A stretch of DNA of 64,000 nucleotides from an uncultured Clostridia bacterium (GCA_945863885.1 CAMAZY010000007.1:22738-86737), one strand, 5' to 3'. Positions 1-9,656 are shown, counted from the first letter of the stretch. The notes: generated from the sequence alone by a model not told the origin. Numbers and translations are program-made.

Positions 1-837
1 AAGCTTTTTGTAAATCGCATCAACCGTCTTTCCGGTCAAGTCGATGACGTCTTTTTCGTTAAGCAAGTCAATGCTTGCCAGAATAAAATCGTTCAGGAAC
101 TCTTCTTCCTCTTTTCCGTAGAGGAAATCGTTGTCGGTTTTATATCTTTCAAGTGCTTCTCCGTCATATTTCAGCTTACCGCTGAAAATATCGCTGAATT
201 TTTCACAGCCGTTGCCGACCGTCGAGTCAAAAGCAAGATTGCGGATATCGTCATAGCCGTACTTCGAAAGATACGCTAAAACAAAGGAACCGCCGAGGCA
301 CTTGCCGACAAGGGACACTTTTTTTGCGCCCGTCGTTTTTAAAATGCCTTCAATGTACTCGTTTAAAAGATCAGCCGTATAAAGCGGATCACGCCGCCAG
401 TCATACCAGAAGGTGTAATCATAAAGACCGTAGTTGCCCCACTCGTTAACCTTGTCGGTATTCATGTTCTTTTGGTTGGTGACATAGTCTTTCTTGCTGA
501 TATCCGAACCGTTTGACGGCTCTCCGTTTTCGTCAAGCTGACAGCCGGCAAAAATAGGTCTGATCTCGTTTTCGAAAGCGGTGTAGTAATCCTCCCACTG
601 ATTAAACAGTACGGCTTTGACAAGATGCGGAAATACCACCCTTGCAACAGCATCGGGAAGCTGACTGGTATCATAGCTGACGGGGAAAACAACATTTCCG
701 TCGGCATCATATATACCATTACCGTCTCCGCGCAAATAGACAATCGGAATCTTTTCATCTGCCGCGAACGCAAAAGTCGGTGACAAAAGCGACAGCATCA
801 TCAACAGACAAAGGATCACTGAAATCAACTTTTTCAT
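1..837 (-). CDS. Secreted lipase/LCAT-like alpha/beta hydrolase, C-terminus cut by window edge
   Basis: The reading frame is open for 279 codons from ATG at 837 to the window edge, so the C-terminus is missing. An AGGAGG site lies just upstream (rc of 844-849). Residues 1-25 form a signal peptide ending in an AFA-like cleavage site. A Y-D-W-R-R-D-P stretch (about 145-151) and a beta-strand/nucleophile elbow at 174-185 fit lipases of the LCAT-like group, which act on ester bonds outside the cell. The elbow reads G-K-C180-L-G, with cysteine where serine is usual. The Asp and His of the triad would lie beyond the edge or cannot be assigned. The family call comes from motif and layout only; substrate unknown. 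Confidence 0.6.
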   Translation of the reverse strand, partial: MKKLISVILCLLMMLSLLSPTFAFAADEKIPIVYLRGDGNGIYDADGNVVFPVSYDTSQLPDAVARVVFPHLVKAVLFNQWEDYYTAFENEIRPIFAGCQLDENGEPSNGSDISKKDYVTNQKNMNTDKVNEWGNYGLYDYTFWYDWRRDPLYTADLLNEYIEGILKTTGAKKVSLVGKCLGGSFVLAYLSKYGYDDIRNLAFDSTVGNGCEKFSDIFSGKLKYDGEALERYKTDNDFLYGKEEEEFLNDFILASIDLLNEKDVIDLTGKTVDAIYKKL

Positions 838-860
838 TATAATCTCCTCCTGAATAAACT

Positions 861-887
861 GCGGCATATCTCTCTTTTTTATGCCGC
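861..887 (-). promoter_or_regulatory. Perfect inverted repeat in the 5' leader of the hydrolase gene
   Basis: GCGGCATA (861-868) and TATGCCGC (880-887) are perfect complements with an 11-base loop. The repeat lies between a possible TATAAT box (rc of 902-907) and the ribosome site. It could be an operator or an mRNA hairpin. No -35 box is convincing. Confidence 0.35.
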
Positions 888-1126
888 TATATTACAAATT
901 GATTATAGCGAGAAATGTGTTGTTTTGATTCCCATCTGTAATTATGTCGTTTTTTTGAATAATTTAAATATTTTGTAATATATTCAACATATGTTTATAA
1001 GCGAAAGCAACAAGTTGTGTTGAATTTGTTGTTTAATTTTTCCCTGTTTTTGCGGCTTTCCGGATGCTTCACTGTGTGTCATTACCTATCACAAATTGCT
1101 GAAACAACGGGTTCATGTCCCTCTTA

Positions 1127-1162
1127 CAACAACAGCACCCACATCCTGGGGTGCTGTTGTTG
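1127..1162 (-). terminator. Long perfect hairpin downstream of the 1204-1776 gene
   Basis: A 14-base stem (CAACAACAGCACCC / GGGTGCTGTTGTTG) with an 8-base loop follows the stop codon of the small membrane protein. It lacks a clear U-tract on either strand, so termination is likely but not certain. The rest of 888-1203 is AT-rich and shows no gene. Confidence 0.5.
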
Positions 1163-1203
1163 TATATGAATATAATAAAGTTCTTGCTGACTGACACTTG
1201 GTT

Positions 1204-1776
1204 TCAGTTATCACTCGGTAGTGGTGTTTTTTCCGAGATAACAAACCAGAAGTTCAAGGAATAAGCTGTTGCGCCGATGTTGACATCTGCTTTAACCTGT
1301 TTGACTGCCTTTGCGTCAACATGGATATCCTTCACCGTGTCCGATTGATAACAGCCGAAATAGACACTCCTGCTGTCAAGATTTGACATGGTAAAGCTAT
1401 ATACTTTCAACGGATCGGTGTTGCTGACATAGCTGTCAGGCGCTGTAACCAGCCTTGCTTTCATCGCCAGACCCTCGTCAGAAAAGCTGTCGTCAACAAA
1501 ATAGGCAAAAATCAGCTTTCCGCTTTTATTTACCGCAACGCACATATATCCGTCATCAATTTTCTCGAGCAGACAGACCTTCTCAACCGCATTAGCTGAA
1601 TCCATTTCGCTCCCGTCAAGTACGCTGATAACGCATTGTTCCAAAGTCGGTTCTTCACCCGGCGTTTTGAAATAATCAATCGCCCATACGGCGAAACAGA
1701 CAATAACAAGAAGAATCAAAACAATATTGACAACACGTTTCTTCTTTCCCGAAGTCTCAACTGAGTTTTCACTCAT
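1204..1776 (-). CDS. Small membrane-anchored protein of unknown function
   Basis: 190 aa. I chose the internal ATG at 1776 because AAAGGGTGAT sits just upstream; a longer frame reaches 1866 but has no ribosome site. Residues 11-14 are basic (KKKR), 15-35 form one membrane helix, and 36-190 would be outside the cell (N-in, C-out). I recognise no domain. The gene has its own promoter (1798-1826) directly downstream of the ribosomal operon terminator, so it is a separate unit. Confidence 0.6.
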   Translation of the reverse strand: MSENSVETSGKKKRVVNIVLILLVIVCFAVWAIDYFKTPGEEPTLEQCVISVLDGSEMDSANAVEKVCLLEKIDDGYMCVAVNKSGKLIFAYFVDDSFSDEGLAMKARLVTAPDSYVSNTDPLKVYSFTMSNLDSRSVYFGCYQSDTVKDIHVDAKAVKQVKADVNIGATAYSLNFWFVISEKTPLPSDN

Positions 1777-1797
1777 AATATCACCCTTTCTTCTGTA

Positions 1798-1826
1798 ATT
1801 ATAAATCGTTTTACTCTTTCTGCCAA
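1798..1826 (-). promoter_or_regulatory. Promoter of the 1204-1776 gene
   Basis: Reading on the minus strand: TTGGCA (rc of 1821-1826), 17 bases, TATAAT (rc of 1798-1803), about 20 bases before the start codon. Confidence 0.65.
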
Positions 1827-1889
1827 TTGTATTATATGATGATCCGAGATTTTCCCCGTCCAACATCCAAAATCCAACATCTAAAATCC

Positions 1890-1918
1890 AAAAAAGAGCC
1901 GCCGAAGCGACTCTTTTT
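1890..1918 (-). terminator. Terminator of the S10-spc-alpha operon
   Basis: On the minus strand AGAGTCGC-TTCG-GCGGCTCT forms an 8-bp stem closed by a UUCG tetraloop and followed by a run of six T. It sits 18 bases after the rplQ stop codon. Just beyond it lie two imperfect direct copies of a CCAACATC-AAAATCC motif (1862-1889). Confidence 0.85.
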
Positions 1919-1935
1919 GTTTTGATCTTGTACTA

Positions 1936-2277
1936 TCAGACAAGCTCGATGATGCACATCTCGGCTGCGTCGCCGCGACGGGGACCTGTCTTGATAATAC
2001 GGCAGTAACCGCCGTTTACTTCCTTATATTTCGGGCCGATCTCGCTGAAGAGCTTCTTGACGACGTCCTGCTTTGTGATGTAAGCAAGAGCCTGACGTCT
2101 GTTGTGAAGAGAATCCTCTTTGCCGAGGGTGATCATCTTCTCAGCCATGCAGCGGACTTCCTTAGCCCTGGTAACGGTGGTTTCAATTTTGCCATTCTCC
2201 AAGAGATAAGTAACCATACCTCTGAGCATTGCCTTGCGGTGATCGCTGGTTCTGCCGAGCTTTCTGGTACCTGCCAT
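1936..2277 (-). CDS. rplQ: 50S ribosomal protein L17
   Basis: 113 aa, the usual short bacterial length. It starts with the family signature M-x-x-T-R-K-L-G-R and has the H-R-K-A-M-L-R-G-M segment that contacts 23S rRNA. It is the last gene of the ribosomal superoperon, 34 bases after rpoA, and is followed by the operon terminator. Confidence 0.97.
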   Translation of the reverse strand: MAGTRKLGRTSDHRKAMLRGMVTYLLENGKIETTVTRAKEVRCMAEKMITLGKEDSLHNRRQALAYITKQDVVKKLFSEIGPKYKEVNGGYCRIIKTGPRRGDAAEMCIIELV

Positions 2278-2311
2278 TTGAAATCACTCCTTTGCGTTTT
2301 GTGATAAATAA

Positions 2312-3262
2312 TTAGTCTTCGTCAGATCTTAAACCGAGACCGAATGAATGAAGCTTATTGATGACTTCGTCAAGCGATTTCTTGCCGAGGTTTCTGACCT
2401 TCATCATGTCTTCCTCTGTCTTGGTTGTCAAATCCTCAACCGTGTTGATGCCTGCACGCTTCAAGCAGTTGAACGAACGTACAGACAAGTCAAGTTCCTC
2501 AATGGTCATCTCAAGAACCTTTTCTTTTGAGTCCTCGCTCTTATCAACCATTATCTCAGTGTCATACGCCTCTCCCGACAGATCGCCGAAGAGAGCGAGA
2601 TGTTCGTTGAGAAACTTGGCTGCGAGAGATACGGCTTCTGTCGCCGCAATTGTCTTGTCGGTCCAGACCTCAAGCGTAAGCTTGTCAAGGTCTGTCGTCT
2701 GACGAACACGGGTATTTTCAACCGTGTAATTGACTTTCAACACCGGTGTGTAGATTGAGTCGATTGCAATAACTCCGATCGGCGGCTTCATCTTCTCTTT
2801 GTTCTGTTCAGCCGAAACATATCCTCTGCCCTTGTCACAGGTCATCTCCATACTTACATGCGCGTCCTTATCAAGCGTGCAGATGTGCGCTTCCGGATTG
2901 AGAATTTCAACCTCGGAGTCACACTTGATATCGCCGGCAAGAACTTCACCCTCACCGTTTGCTTCGATATAGATTGTTTTCGGACCTTCACCGTATATTT
3001 TGAGGATAACACGCTTTAAGTTGAGCACGATTTCGGTGACGTCTTCTTTCACACCGGGAATCGTTGAGAACTCGTGGAGAACCCCGTCAATCTTAACGCT
3101 TGTTATCGCATATCCGGGAAGAGAAGAGAGAAGAATTCTTCTCAGGCTGTTGCCCAAGGTGATTCCGTAACCGCTTTCCAACGGGGATACAATGATCTTG
3201 CCGTAGGTGCCGTCGGGAGCTAACTCAGCAGTTTCAATTCTGGGCTTTTCAATTCCTATCAT
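2312..3262 (-). CDS. rpoA: DNA-directed RNA polymerase subunit alpha
   Basis: 316 aa. The N-terminal domain (about 1-230) dimerises and nucleates core assembly; it carries the expected [14 protein letters not shown] motif near residue 37-50. The C-terminal domain (about 248-316) has the helix-hairpin-helix N-C-L-K-R-A-G-I and the L-G-x-K-S-x-x-E-V motif that contact UP elements and activators. It is placed between rpsD and rplQ as in other Firmicutes, so RNA polymerase and ribosome levels are linked. Confidence 0.98.
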   Translation of the reverse strand: MIGIEKPRIETAELAPDGTYGKIIVSPLESGYGITLGNSLRRILLSSLPGYAITSVKIDGVLHEFSTIPGVKEDVTEIVLNLKRVILKIYGEGPKTIYIEANGEGEVLAGDIKCDSEVEILNPEAHICTLDKDAHVSMEMTCDKGRGYVSAEQNKEKMKPPIGVIAIDSIYTPVLKVNYTVENTRVRQTTDLDKLTLEVWTDKTIAATEAVSLAAKFLNEHLALFGDLSGEAYDTEIMVDKSEDSKEKVLEMTIEELDLSVRSFNCLKRAGINTVEDLTTKTEEDMMKVRNLGKKSLDEVINKLHSFGLGLRSDED

Positions 3263-3306
3263 GCAAACCCTCCTTATTCTACTGTGGTTTTGTAAGGAAC
3301 TGTCTA

Positions 3307-3933
3307 TTACTTAGAATAGAACTCGACAATGAGATGTTCTTCAACCGGTGTTGTGATCTGTTCACGCTCCGGAAGAGCAACTACCTTAGCTTCAAGAGTC
3401 TCTGCGTTCAGATCAAGCCATTCGGGAACCGGTCTTGATGCGTTTGCTTCAAGAACAGCCTTGATCTTTACGCTGTCACGGCTCTTCGCCTTGATTGAAA
3501 CCGTGTCGCCTGCCTTAAGCAGATAACTCGGGATGTCAACCTTCTTGCCGTTTACCAGATAATGACCGTGTGTTACAAGCTGTCTTGCTTCTGCTCTTGA
3601 AGAAGCCCAACCGAGCGTGTAAACAACGTTGTCAAGACGGCTTTCGCAGATACGAAGAAGGTTTGTACCTGTTACGCCGGCCTTGCGCTCAGCCATAAGG
3701 AAATATTTGTGGAACTGTCCTTCCTGGATTCCGTAATAACGTCTTGCCTGCTGCTTTGCGCGAAGCTGAAGTCCGTATTCGGAATTCTTGCTGCGGTTCT
3801 GACCGTGCTGACCGGGGGCATAGGAACGACGCTCAATAGCACACTTGCCGGTGTAGCATCTGTCACCCTTTAAAAAGAGCTTCTTGCCCTCGCGGCGGCA
3901 CATCTTACATACCGCACCTGTATATCTTGCCAT
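3307..3933 (-). CDS. rpsD: 30S ribosomal protein S4, zinc-binding form
   Basis: 208 aa. Binds 16S rRNA early in 30S assembly and is a known translational repressor of its own operon in some bacteria. The N-terminus keeps four cysteines (Cys9, 12, 26, 31), so this is the zinc-finger version. An S4 RNA-binding domain covers about residues 98-160 ([18 protein letters not shown]). It is in the alpha-operon position between rpsK and rpoA. Confidence 0.97.
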   Translation of the reverse strand: MARYTGAVCKMCRREGKKLFLKGDRCYTGKCAIERRSYAPGQHGQNRSKNSEYGLQLRAKQQARRYYGIQEGQFHKYFLMAERKAGVTGTNLLRICESRLDNVVYTLGWASSRAEARQLVTHGHYLVNGKKVDIPSYLLKAGDTVSIKAKSRDSVKIKAVLEANASRPVPEWLDLNAETLEAKVVALPEREQITTPVEEHLIVEFYSK

Positions 3934-3948
3934 ATGATTGTACCTCCG

Positions 3949-4350
3949 TTATACGCGTCTTCTCTTGGGCGGACGGCAGCCGTTGTGCGGAATCGGAGTA
4001 ACGTCTTTGATCATCGTTACGTCGAGTCCGGCAGTCTGTAAAGCTCTGATTGCGGCTTCACGGCCTGCGCCCGGTCCCTTAACATATACTTCAACAGTCT
4101 TCATGCCGTGCTCCATAGCGGCCTTTGCAGCGGTTTCAGCCGCTGTCTGTGCAGCATAGGGAGTGGATTTTCTTGAGCCTCTGAAGCCCATTTCACCGGC
4201 ACTTGCCCATGACACAGCGTTACCCTGGGTATCCGTAATGGTAACGATTGTGTTGTTGAAGGTGGATTGGATATGGGCCGCACCGCGTTCAATGTTCTTT
4301 CTTTCGCGGCGACGGCGAACGGTAGTTTTCTTGCCTACCTTAGCAGCCAT
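3949..4350 (-). CDS. rpsK: 30S ribosomal protein S11
   Basis: 133 aa. Part of the 30S platform near the decoding and mRNA exit region. The conserved I-Q-S-T-F-N-N-T motif and the basic C-terminus ([11 protein letters not shown]) are present. It starts 19 bases after rpsM and ends 15 bases before rpsD, in the normal alpha-operon order. Confidence 0.97.
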   Translation of the reverse strand: MAAKVGKKTTVRRRRERKNIERGAAHIQSTFNNTIVTITDTQGNAVSWASAGEMGFRGSRKSTPYAAQTAAETAAKAAMEHGMKTVEVYVKGPGAGREAAIRALQTAGLDVTMIKDVTPIPHNGCRPPKRRRV

Positions 4351-4369
4351 AATAGCATCCTCCTTTTAA

Positions 4370-4738
4370 TTACTTCTTCTTGTTTGCGATGGTCTTCTTC
4401 GGACCCTTGCGTGTACGGGCGTTTGTCTTGGAACGCTGTCCTCTTACGGGAAGTCCCTTTCTGTGACGTACGCCGCGGTAGCAGCCGATTTCGATCAGTC
4501 TCTTGATATCGAATGCCGTCTTTCTTCTGAGGTCACCTTCAACCTTTACGTTGTGGTCGATGTACTCACGAAGCTTTGAAACGTCATCTTCGGTTAAGTC
4601 CTTAACTCTGATGTCGGGGTCAACGCCTGTTGCAGCAATGATGTCTGCAGCCGTTTTGCGACCGATACCGTAGATATAAGTTAAAGCGATTTCAACTCTC
4701 TTATCTCTCGGAAGGTCAACACCTGAAATACGAGCCAT
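4370..4738 (-). CDS. rpsM: 30S ribosomal protein S13
   Basis: 122 aa. Head protein that bridges to the 50S subunit and touches the P-site tRNA. It begins with [10 protein letters not shown] and has the G-R-x-T-A helix-hairpin segment, the [10 protein letters not shown] motif, and a lysine-rich tail. It follows rpmJ by 31 bases. Confidence 0.98.
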   Translation of the reverse strand: MARISGVDLPRDKRVEIALTYIYGIGRKTAADIIAATGVDPDIRVKDLTEDDVSKLREYIDHNVKVEGDLRRKTAFDIKRLIEIGCYRGVRHRKGLPVRGQRSKTNARTRKGPKKTIANKKK

Positions 4739-4769
4739 TTATCAGTTCACCTCCATTTTTCTTGCGTCA

Positions 4770-4883
4770 TTAGCCCTGACGCTGCTTGTGCTTGGGATTT
4801 TCACAGATAACCATGACCTTACCCTTGCGCTTAATGATTTTGCATTTTTCGCAGATTTTCTTGACAGAAGGTCTGACTTTCAT
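4770..4883 (-). CDS. rpmJ: 50S ribosomal protein L36 (zinc form)
   Basis: A 37-aa gene, found by translating the gap between infA and rpsM. It starts M-K-V-R-P-S-V-K-K and has the zinc set Cys11, Cys14, Cys27 and His32, so it is the C+ form. It ends in the usual K-H-K-Q-R-Q-G. A GGAGG-like site (rc of about 4890-4896) precedes the ATG. The position is canonical for Firmicutes. Confidence 0.96.
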   Translation of the reverse strand: MKVRPSVKKICEKCKIIKRKGKVMVICENPKHKQRQG

Positions 4884-4923
4884 CTGAACTATACCTCCTC
4901 GAAAATTTTCCTTTAATTTAAGG

Positions 4924-5142
4924 TTATTTGGATCTCCATGTTATGCGGCCCTTTGTCAGGTCGTAGGGAGACATTTCGACCGTGACCTTATCGCCGGGGA
5001 GAATGCGGATGTTGTTCATCCGTAATTTTCCGGAAATGTGAGCCTGAATGATGTGTCCGTTGTCAAGCTCGACTTTGAAGGTTGCGTTCGGCAGCGCCTC
5101 AACAACAGCACCCTCAATTTCGATCATATCCTGTTTTGACAT
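4924..5142 (-). CDS. infA: Translation initiation factor IF-1
   Basis: 72 aa, standard length. A single S1-type OB fold that occupies the ribosomal A site during initiation. Typical motifs are [13 protein letters not shown], the G-H-I/[11 protein letters not shown] loop, and the basic end [12 protein letters not shown]. It lies between the KOW gene and rpmJ. Confidence 0.97.
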   Translation of the reverse strand: MSKQDMIEIEGAVVEALPNATFKVELDNGHIIQAHISGKLRMNNIRILPGDKVTVEMSPYDLTKGRITWRSK

Positions 5143-5159
5143 AACTATCTCTGCCTCTC

Positions 5160-5396
5160 TTAGATTTGTAACTGTCTGAGCGCTCTGCGAAGCCTCAGAT
5201 CGGTTGCCAATGATTCTTCGTCAAGCCGGTATCCGGTTTCGGTCAGATGACGGGGATTTTTGCGTTTCGCTCTTTTGAGCGGACGTTCCTTTCCGTCACA
5301 GACCAGTACCGAACCGTTGTCTGTACCGACTACCGCAAGCAAACGTCCATTATCACGTCCTGCGGTGGAGCACACTACCATTCCTCTTTCAAGCAT
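5160..5396 (-). CDS. KOW-domain RNA-binding protein
   Basis: 78 aa. The N-terminus (about 5-40) folds like a KOW/L14e domain: [15 protein letters not shown] followed by strands and a basic K-R-A-K-R-K-N-P. Proteins of this kind lie between map and infA in many Clostridia and Bacilli and probably bind rRNA. The exact role is not established. Spacing is 6 bases after map and 17 before infA, so it is transcribed with them. Confidence 0.85.
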   Translation of the reverse strand: MLERGMVVCSTAGRDNGRLLAVVGTDNGSVLVCDGKERPLKRAKRKNPRHLTETGYRLDEESLATDLRLRRALRQLQI

Positions 5397-5402
5397 AGGC
5401 GC

Positions 5403-6152
5403 TTACTCTTTCGTAAGGATCACCGGGCCGTCGTTTGTGATTGCCACGGTGTGCTCGAAATGAGCAGAAAGCTTGTGGTCGGCGGTTTTGACCGTCCAGC
5501 CGTCAGGCATCTGTCTGATGGCCGCCGTGCCTTCGTTGATCATTGGCTCAATAGCGAGTGTCATGCCCGGTAACAGGCGTACGCCGCGACCGGCCTTGCC
5601 GTAATTCGGGACACTCGGATCTTCATGTAATTCTCTGCCGACGCCGTGCCCCGTGTACTCACGGACAACGCCGTAGCCCCTTTGTTCGCAGTAGACCTGA
5701 ACCGCCGAAGCAATATCGCCGATCTTGTTGCCGGGAACCGCCATTTCGATTGCCTTGTAAAGGCTCTCTTTCGTGGTATCCATCAGCCGCTGTGCCTGTT
5801 CGGAAATTTTTCCGCAGGCAAAAGTGGCAGCATTATCGCCGTTATAGCCGTGAATCTTAGCGCCTAAGTCAATGCTAACAATGTCGCCTTCTTTGAGAAT
5901 ACGTTCTTTACTTGGTATGCCATGAATGATCTCGTCGTTTATGGAAATGCATGCGGTGGCAGGAAAGCCGTACAGGTGAAGGAAGTTCGGTTCCGCACCC
6001 TGGCTTTTAATGTATTCATAGGCGATCTGGTCGATTTCCCAAGTGGAAACGCCCGGCCGAACCGCTTCGCCTGCCACGCGTAGTGCTCCGGCAGATATTC
6101 TGCACGCCTCTTTCATGAGCGTAAGCTCGCGAGTCGTTTTGAGCACTATCAT
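5403..6152 (-). CDS. map: Methionine aminopeptidase, type I
   Basis: 249 aa, single-domain type Ia enzyme that removes the N-terminal methionine from nascent proteins in the cytosol. The five metal ligands can be placed in H-G-I-P (catalytic His region), D-L-G-A and N-G-D-N-A-A-T (two Asp), G-H-G-V-G-R (His), and two Glu in the I-E-P-M and E-H-T-V segments. It begins two bases after the adk stop codon, so it is translationally coupled to it. Confidence 0.96.
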   Translation of the reverse strand: MIVLKTTRELTLMKEACRISAGALRVAGEAVRPGVSTWEIDQIAYEYIKSQGAEPNFLHLYGFPATACISINDEIIHGIPSKERILKEGDIVSIDLGAKIHGYNGDNAATFACGKISEQAQRLMDTTKESLYKAIEMAVPGNKIGDIASAVQVYCEQRGYGVVREYTGHGVGRELHEDPSVPNYGKAGRGVRLLPGMTLAIEPMINEGTAAIRQMPDGWTVKTADHKLSAHFEHTVAITNDGPVILTKE

Positions 6153-6154
6153 GC

Positions 6155-6787
6155 TTAATCCTCCAATGCTTTGAGGGTGAGCGCCGTCGTATTGGCGATT
6201 TCCTCCTGACCCTCAACGATTCTGAGCTTGCCTTTTTTCTCGTAGAACTCCTTGAGCGGTTCGGTCTGCGTGTGATATACCGCAAGACGCTCTAAAACCG
6301 TGTCGGGGTGGTCGTCCTTACGCTGAACAAGCTCGCTGCCGCAGCTGTTGCACACGCCATCCTTCTCCGGCTTTTTGTAAAGCAGGTGGTAGGAAGCGCC
6401 GCAGCCCTGGCAAACTCTTCTGCCTGACATTCTTGCAGCGATTTTTTCGTCCGGTACTTCGATATCAATTACCTTGTCGATTTCGATTCCCATTTCGTCA
6501 AGTGCCTCTGCCTGAGGTACCGTTCTCGGGAAACCGTCAAGAATAAAACCGTTTTTGCAGTCGTCGGCTTTGAGTCTGTCCTTGATGATGCCGATTACGA
6601 CCTCATCGGGAACAAGGGCTCCTTTTTCAATGAAATCCTTGGCTTTTCTGCCCATTTCCGTGCCGTCTTTAATGGCTGCGCGGATAATGTTGCCGGTTGA
6701 TATCGTAGGAATCGAGAGGCGTTCGCTTACAACTTCCGCCTGCGTACCTTTACCGGCGCCCGGTGCGCCGAGAAATATCAGTTTCAT
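6155..6787 (-). CDS. adk: Adenylate kinase, zinc-lid type
   Basis: 210 aa. Converts ATP + AMP to two ADP. The P-loop G-A-P-G-A-G-K-G-T is at residues 7-15. The long LID domain (about 120-155) carries four cysteines (C-Q-G-C ... C-N-S-C) that bind zinc, a form common in Gram-positives. The G-F-P-R-T-V motif (about 85-90) is the AMP region. It lies 15 bases after secY, the usual spc-operon end. Confidence 0.97.
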   Translation of the reverse strand: MKLIFLGAPGAGKGTQAEVVSERLSIPTISTGNIIRAAIKDGTEMGRKAKDFIEKGALVPDEVVIGIIKDRLKADDCKNGFILDGFPRTVPQAEALDEMGIEIDKVIDIEVPDEKIAARMSGRRVCQGCGASYHLLYKKPEKDGVCNSCGSELVQRKDDHPDTVLERLAVYHTQTEPLKEFYEKKGKLRIVEGQEEIANTTALTLKALED

Positions 6788-6802
6788 CTTTGCACCTCCG
6801 GA

Positions 6803-8122
6803 TTAGTCAAGGAAGCCCTTATAGTGTCTCATCATCATCTGGCTTTCGAGCTGCTTGGTGGTTTCAAGCGCAACGCCGACTACGATGATAAGAGAGGTAC
6901 CGCCGAGAGAAAGCATCATCGGCTTGCCGATAAGGGAAGTAAACAGCGTCAGAAGATTCGGGAAGAGAGCAACAACGCTCAGAAGAAGGGCACCCATAAG
7001 GGTGATTCTGTTAAGAATCTTCTTGATGTAGTCCGCTGTCGGCTTGCCCGGGCGGATACCCGGAATCATACCGCTGTTCTTACGGATATTATTGGCCATT
7101 TCAACCGGATTGTACTGAATGCTTGCATAGAAGTAAGCAAAGAACAGAATCAGGAAGAAATACATAATAGCGTAAGCCCAGTGACTCGATTCAAAAATTG
7201 AGAAGAAGGTTGCCCAACCGCCCTTGATCTTGTCTTCACTTAAGAAGAGCTTGATGGTCGGCGGAATGGAAAGAATGGACGAAGCGAAGATAACGGGAAG
7301 AACACCGGACATATTGACCTTGATGGGGATATGGGTGCTCTGACCGCCGTACATCTTACGGCCTACTACTCGTTTTGCGTACTGAACGGGGATTCTTCTT
7401 TCGGCGTTATCCATCCATACGATGAAAGCGATCATCGCAAGAAGAAGAACAACAACGATCGGAACAAGTGCATAGTAAGCACCGGCCAGTTTGAGATATC
7501 CGTACATGGTAGCAACGAGTGTCGGCATACGGGATACGATACCGGCAAAAAGGATAATGGAAATACCATTGCCGATACCCTTGTCGTTAACCTGCTCGCC
7601 GAGCCACATAACAAGGCAGGAGCCGGCAACGAGAACTAAAATAATCGCTAAGCCCTGAAGTACAGCGGCAAAACCGGTGAACAGTTCGCCGTTGGCGTCA
7701 GTAACAATATAGCCCTTCGCTCTCAGGTATACAAAGTAAGCGATTGACTGAAGAAGAGCAAGACCGGCCGTTGTGTAACGGGTGATGGTCGCCATCTTCT
7801 TTCTGCCCTCTTCGCCTTCCTTGGAAAGCTTTTCAAGGGCGGGAATCGCAACCGTGAGAAGCTGAATAATAATGGAGCTGTTGATGTACGGTGTTACGGA
7901 CAGCGCAAAAATGGTTCCGTAGTTGAAAGCGTCACCGGTGAGCATTGCAAGATAGTTCATGAATGTCTCGCCGTTGGGGTCAACGATACCGTCACCGGTA
8001 ATGTTCGTGAACGGAACGGGGATTGCAGCGCCGATTCTGAAAATTAAAACTATAAGTGCCGTGAAAAGCATCTTCTTACGAAGGTCTGCAATCTTCCATG
8101 CATTTATAAATGTTTTTATCAC
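6803..8122 (-). CDS. secY: Preprotein translocase subunit SecY
   Basis: 439 aa with ten predicted membrane helices. It is the channel of the Sec system for exporting and inserting proteins. The first helix region (F-R-I-G-A-A-I-P-V-P), the N-x-x-I-I-I-Q-L plug region and the basic cytoplasmic loop (Q-Y-A-K-R-V-V-G-R-K) match the family. It overlaps nothing and starts one base after the rplO stop, in standard order. Confidence 0.98.
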   Translation of the reverse strand: MIKTFINAWKIADLRKKMLFTALIVLIFRIGAAIPVPFTNITGDGIVDPNGETFMNYLAMLTGDAFNYGTIFALSVTPYINSSIIIQLLTVAIPALEKLSKEGEEGRKKMATITRYTTAGLALLQSIAYFVYLRAKGYIVTDANGELFTGFAAVLQGLAIILVLVAGSCLVMWLGEQVNDKGIGNGISIILFAGIVSRMPTLVATMYGYLKLAGAYYALVPIVVVLLLAMIAFIVWMDNAERRIPVQYAKRVVGRKMYGGQSTHIPIKVNMSGVLPVIFASSILSIPPTIKLFLSEDKIKGGWATFFSIFESSHWAYAIMYFFLILFFAYFYASIQYNPVEMANNIRKNSGMIPGIRPGKPTADYIKKILNRITLMGALLLSVVALFPNLLTLFTSLIGKPMMLSLGGTSLIIVVGVALETTKQLESQMMMRHYKGFLD

Positions 8123-8123
8123 T

Positions 8124-8567
8124 TCAGATCACCTCGGTCTTTCCGCCCGCAGCCTCAATTTTCTGCTTTGCAGAGTCACTGAAAGCATTAGCCTGAACTG
8201 TGAGTGCCTTGGTGATGTCGCCGTTTCCGAGAACCTTGACACCGTCAAGAACCTTCTTTACAAGACCTTTTTCAACGAGTGATTCGATTGTTACGGTATC
8301 GCCGTTGTCATAAGCTTTTTCAAGAGCAGCAACGTTTACGATAGCCATTTCTGTTCCAAAGATGTTGACGAAGCCTCTTTTCGGGATTCGTCTCTGAAGG
8401 GGCATCTGACCGCCTTCGAAGCCGGCGCGCATGCCTCTGCCGGCACGGGCCTTCTGACCCTTGTGACCTTTACCTGCGGTTTTACCCTGACCGGAAGCGG
8501 GGCCTCTGCCGATACGCTTGCGCTCCTTGGTTGAACCTGCAGCAGGTGAAAGTTCGTGCAGTTTCAT
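8124..8567 (-). CDS. rplO: 50S ribosomal protein L15
   Basis: 147 aa. The glycine- and arginine-rich N-terminal half ([21 protein letters not shown]) is the extended rRNA-binding arm. The globular C-terminal part ends in a K-x-E-A-A-G-G motif. It lies between rpmD and secY. Confidence 0.98.
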   Translation of the reverse strand: MKLHELSPAAGSTKERKRIGRGPASGQGKTAGKGHKGQKARAGRGMRAGFEGGQMPLQRRIPKRGFVNIFGTEMAIVNVAALEKAYDNGDTVTIESLVEKGLVKKVLDGVKVLGNGDITKALTVQANAFSDSAKQKIEAAGGKTEVI

Positions 8568-8586
8568 ATTGTTCGCACCTCCTCTT

Positions 8587-8766
8587 TTATGCTTCGGTAA
8601 CCTCGATAAGGTGTGAAATCTTCTTCACCTTACCCTGAGTTTGCGGATTGTTCGGCTGAGTGGACTCGTCGCCGATTTTACGAAGACCGAGTGCATGGGC
8701 GGTGGCAATCTGATCCTTCTTAGAACCGATGAGGCTCTTTACAAGCTTAACCTTAATGTCTGCCAT
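8587..8766 (-). CDS. rpmD: 50S ribosomal protein L30
   Basis: 59 aa. The start was set at ATG 8766 because AAGGAGGGC (rc of 8773-8781) is about 7 bases upstream; an in-frame GTG at 8772 would sit on the ribosome site itself. The protein has the usual [10 protein letters not shown] start and an H-A-L-G-L-R-K-I motif. It is in the normal place between rpsE and rplO. Confidence 0.96.
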   Translation of the reverse strand: MADIKVKLVKSLIGSKKDQIATAHALGLRKIGDESTQPNNPQTQGKVKKISHLIEVTEA

Positions 8767-8779
8767 TTTCACGCCCTCC

Positions 8780-9280
8780 TTAACCTAAGATTTCCTTGGC
8801 TGTCTTTCCTCTGACTTCGGCAACTTCTTCAACGTTGCGAAGCTTTGAAAGACCGTCAATTGTTGCTCTTACAACGTTGCACGGGTTGTTGGAACGAAGA
8901 GCCTTTGTACGAATGTCCTTGATGCCGACTGTTTCAACAACGGCACGGACGGGGCCGCCGGCGATAACGCCGGTACCGGGTGCGGCAGGCTTGAGAAGAA
9001 CAACGCCTGCGCCGAACTTACCGATGATCTCGTGAGGAATGGTTGTGCCCTTAAGAGCAACCTTCATCAGGTTCTTTTTAGCGTCCTCGATACCCTTACG
9101 GATAGCGTCGGGAACTTCGCCCGATTTGCCGAGACCGAATCCGACAATGCCGTTACCGTCACCGACAACAACCAATGCGGCGAACTTGAAGATACGGCCG
9201 CCCTTGACTGTCTTTGATACACGGTTGATCGCTACGACACGTTCTGTAAGTTCATAAGCTGATGCATCAATCTTTGTCAT
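8780..9280 (-). CDS. rpsE: 30S ribosomal protein S5
   Basis: 166 aa. The N-terminal double-stranded RNA-binding domain (about 11-75; [15 protein letters not shown]) and a ribosomal S5 C-terminal domain are both clear. S5 is part of the mRNA entry site and affects decoding accuracy. Its C-terminus (K-T-A-K-E-I-L-G) is typical. Confidence 0.98.
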   Translation of the reverse strand: MTKIDASAYELTERVVAINRVSKTVKGGRIFKFAALVVVGDGNGIVGFGLGKSGEVPDAIRKGIEDAKKNLMKVALKGTTIPHEIIGKFGAGVVLLKPAAPGTGVIAGGPVRAVVETVGIKDIRTKALRSNNPCNVVRATIDGLSKLRNVEEVAEVRGKTAKEILG

Positions 9281-9299
9281 AAATCAATTTCCTCCTTGC

Positions 9300-9656
9300 T
9301 TAGAACTTCAGGCCGGCAGCACGAGCGCCGTCTGCAAGTGCCTGAACACGACCGTGATAGATGTAACCGCCTCTGTCGAATACGCATTCTTCAATGCCTT
9401 TTTCAGCGGCTCTTTTTCCGAGAAGCTCGCCAACCTTGGTTGCGGCTTCGATGTTTCCACCGTACTCAAAATCCTTCTCCGTTGTTGAAGCGGCGGCGAG
9501 GGTAACACCCTGAACGTCGTCGATCAACTGAGCATAGATGTGGTTGAGTGAACGGTATACGCACAGACGGGGACAAGAAGCAGTACCGCTGATCTTTGCA
9601 CGGACTCTTGTATGTCTCTTCTGTCTGGCTTTATTACTGTCTTGTTTGCTGACCAT
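9300..9656 (-). CDS. rplR: 50S ribosomal protein L18
   Basis: 118 aa. Binds 5S rRNA together with L5. The basic head ([16 protein letters not shown]) and the motif [14 protein letters not shown] match the family, and it ends R-A-A-G-L-K-F. It is 24 bases after rplF and 19 before rpsE. Confidence 0.97.
   Translation of the reverse strand: MVSKQDSNKARQKRHTRVRAKISGTASCPRLCVYRSLNHIYAQLIDDVQGVTLAAASTTEKDFEYGGNIEAATKVGELLGKRAAEKGIEECVFDRGGYIYHGRVQALADGARAAGLKF

Noticed and set aside
1861..1889. Direct repeats CCAACATC-AAAATCC as a possible integration site
   Set aside because: Only two short imperfect copies and no tRNA or integrase nearby.
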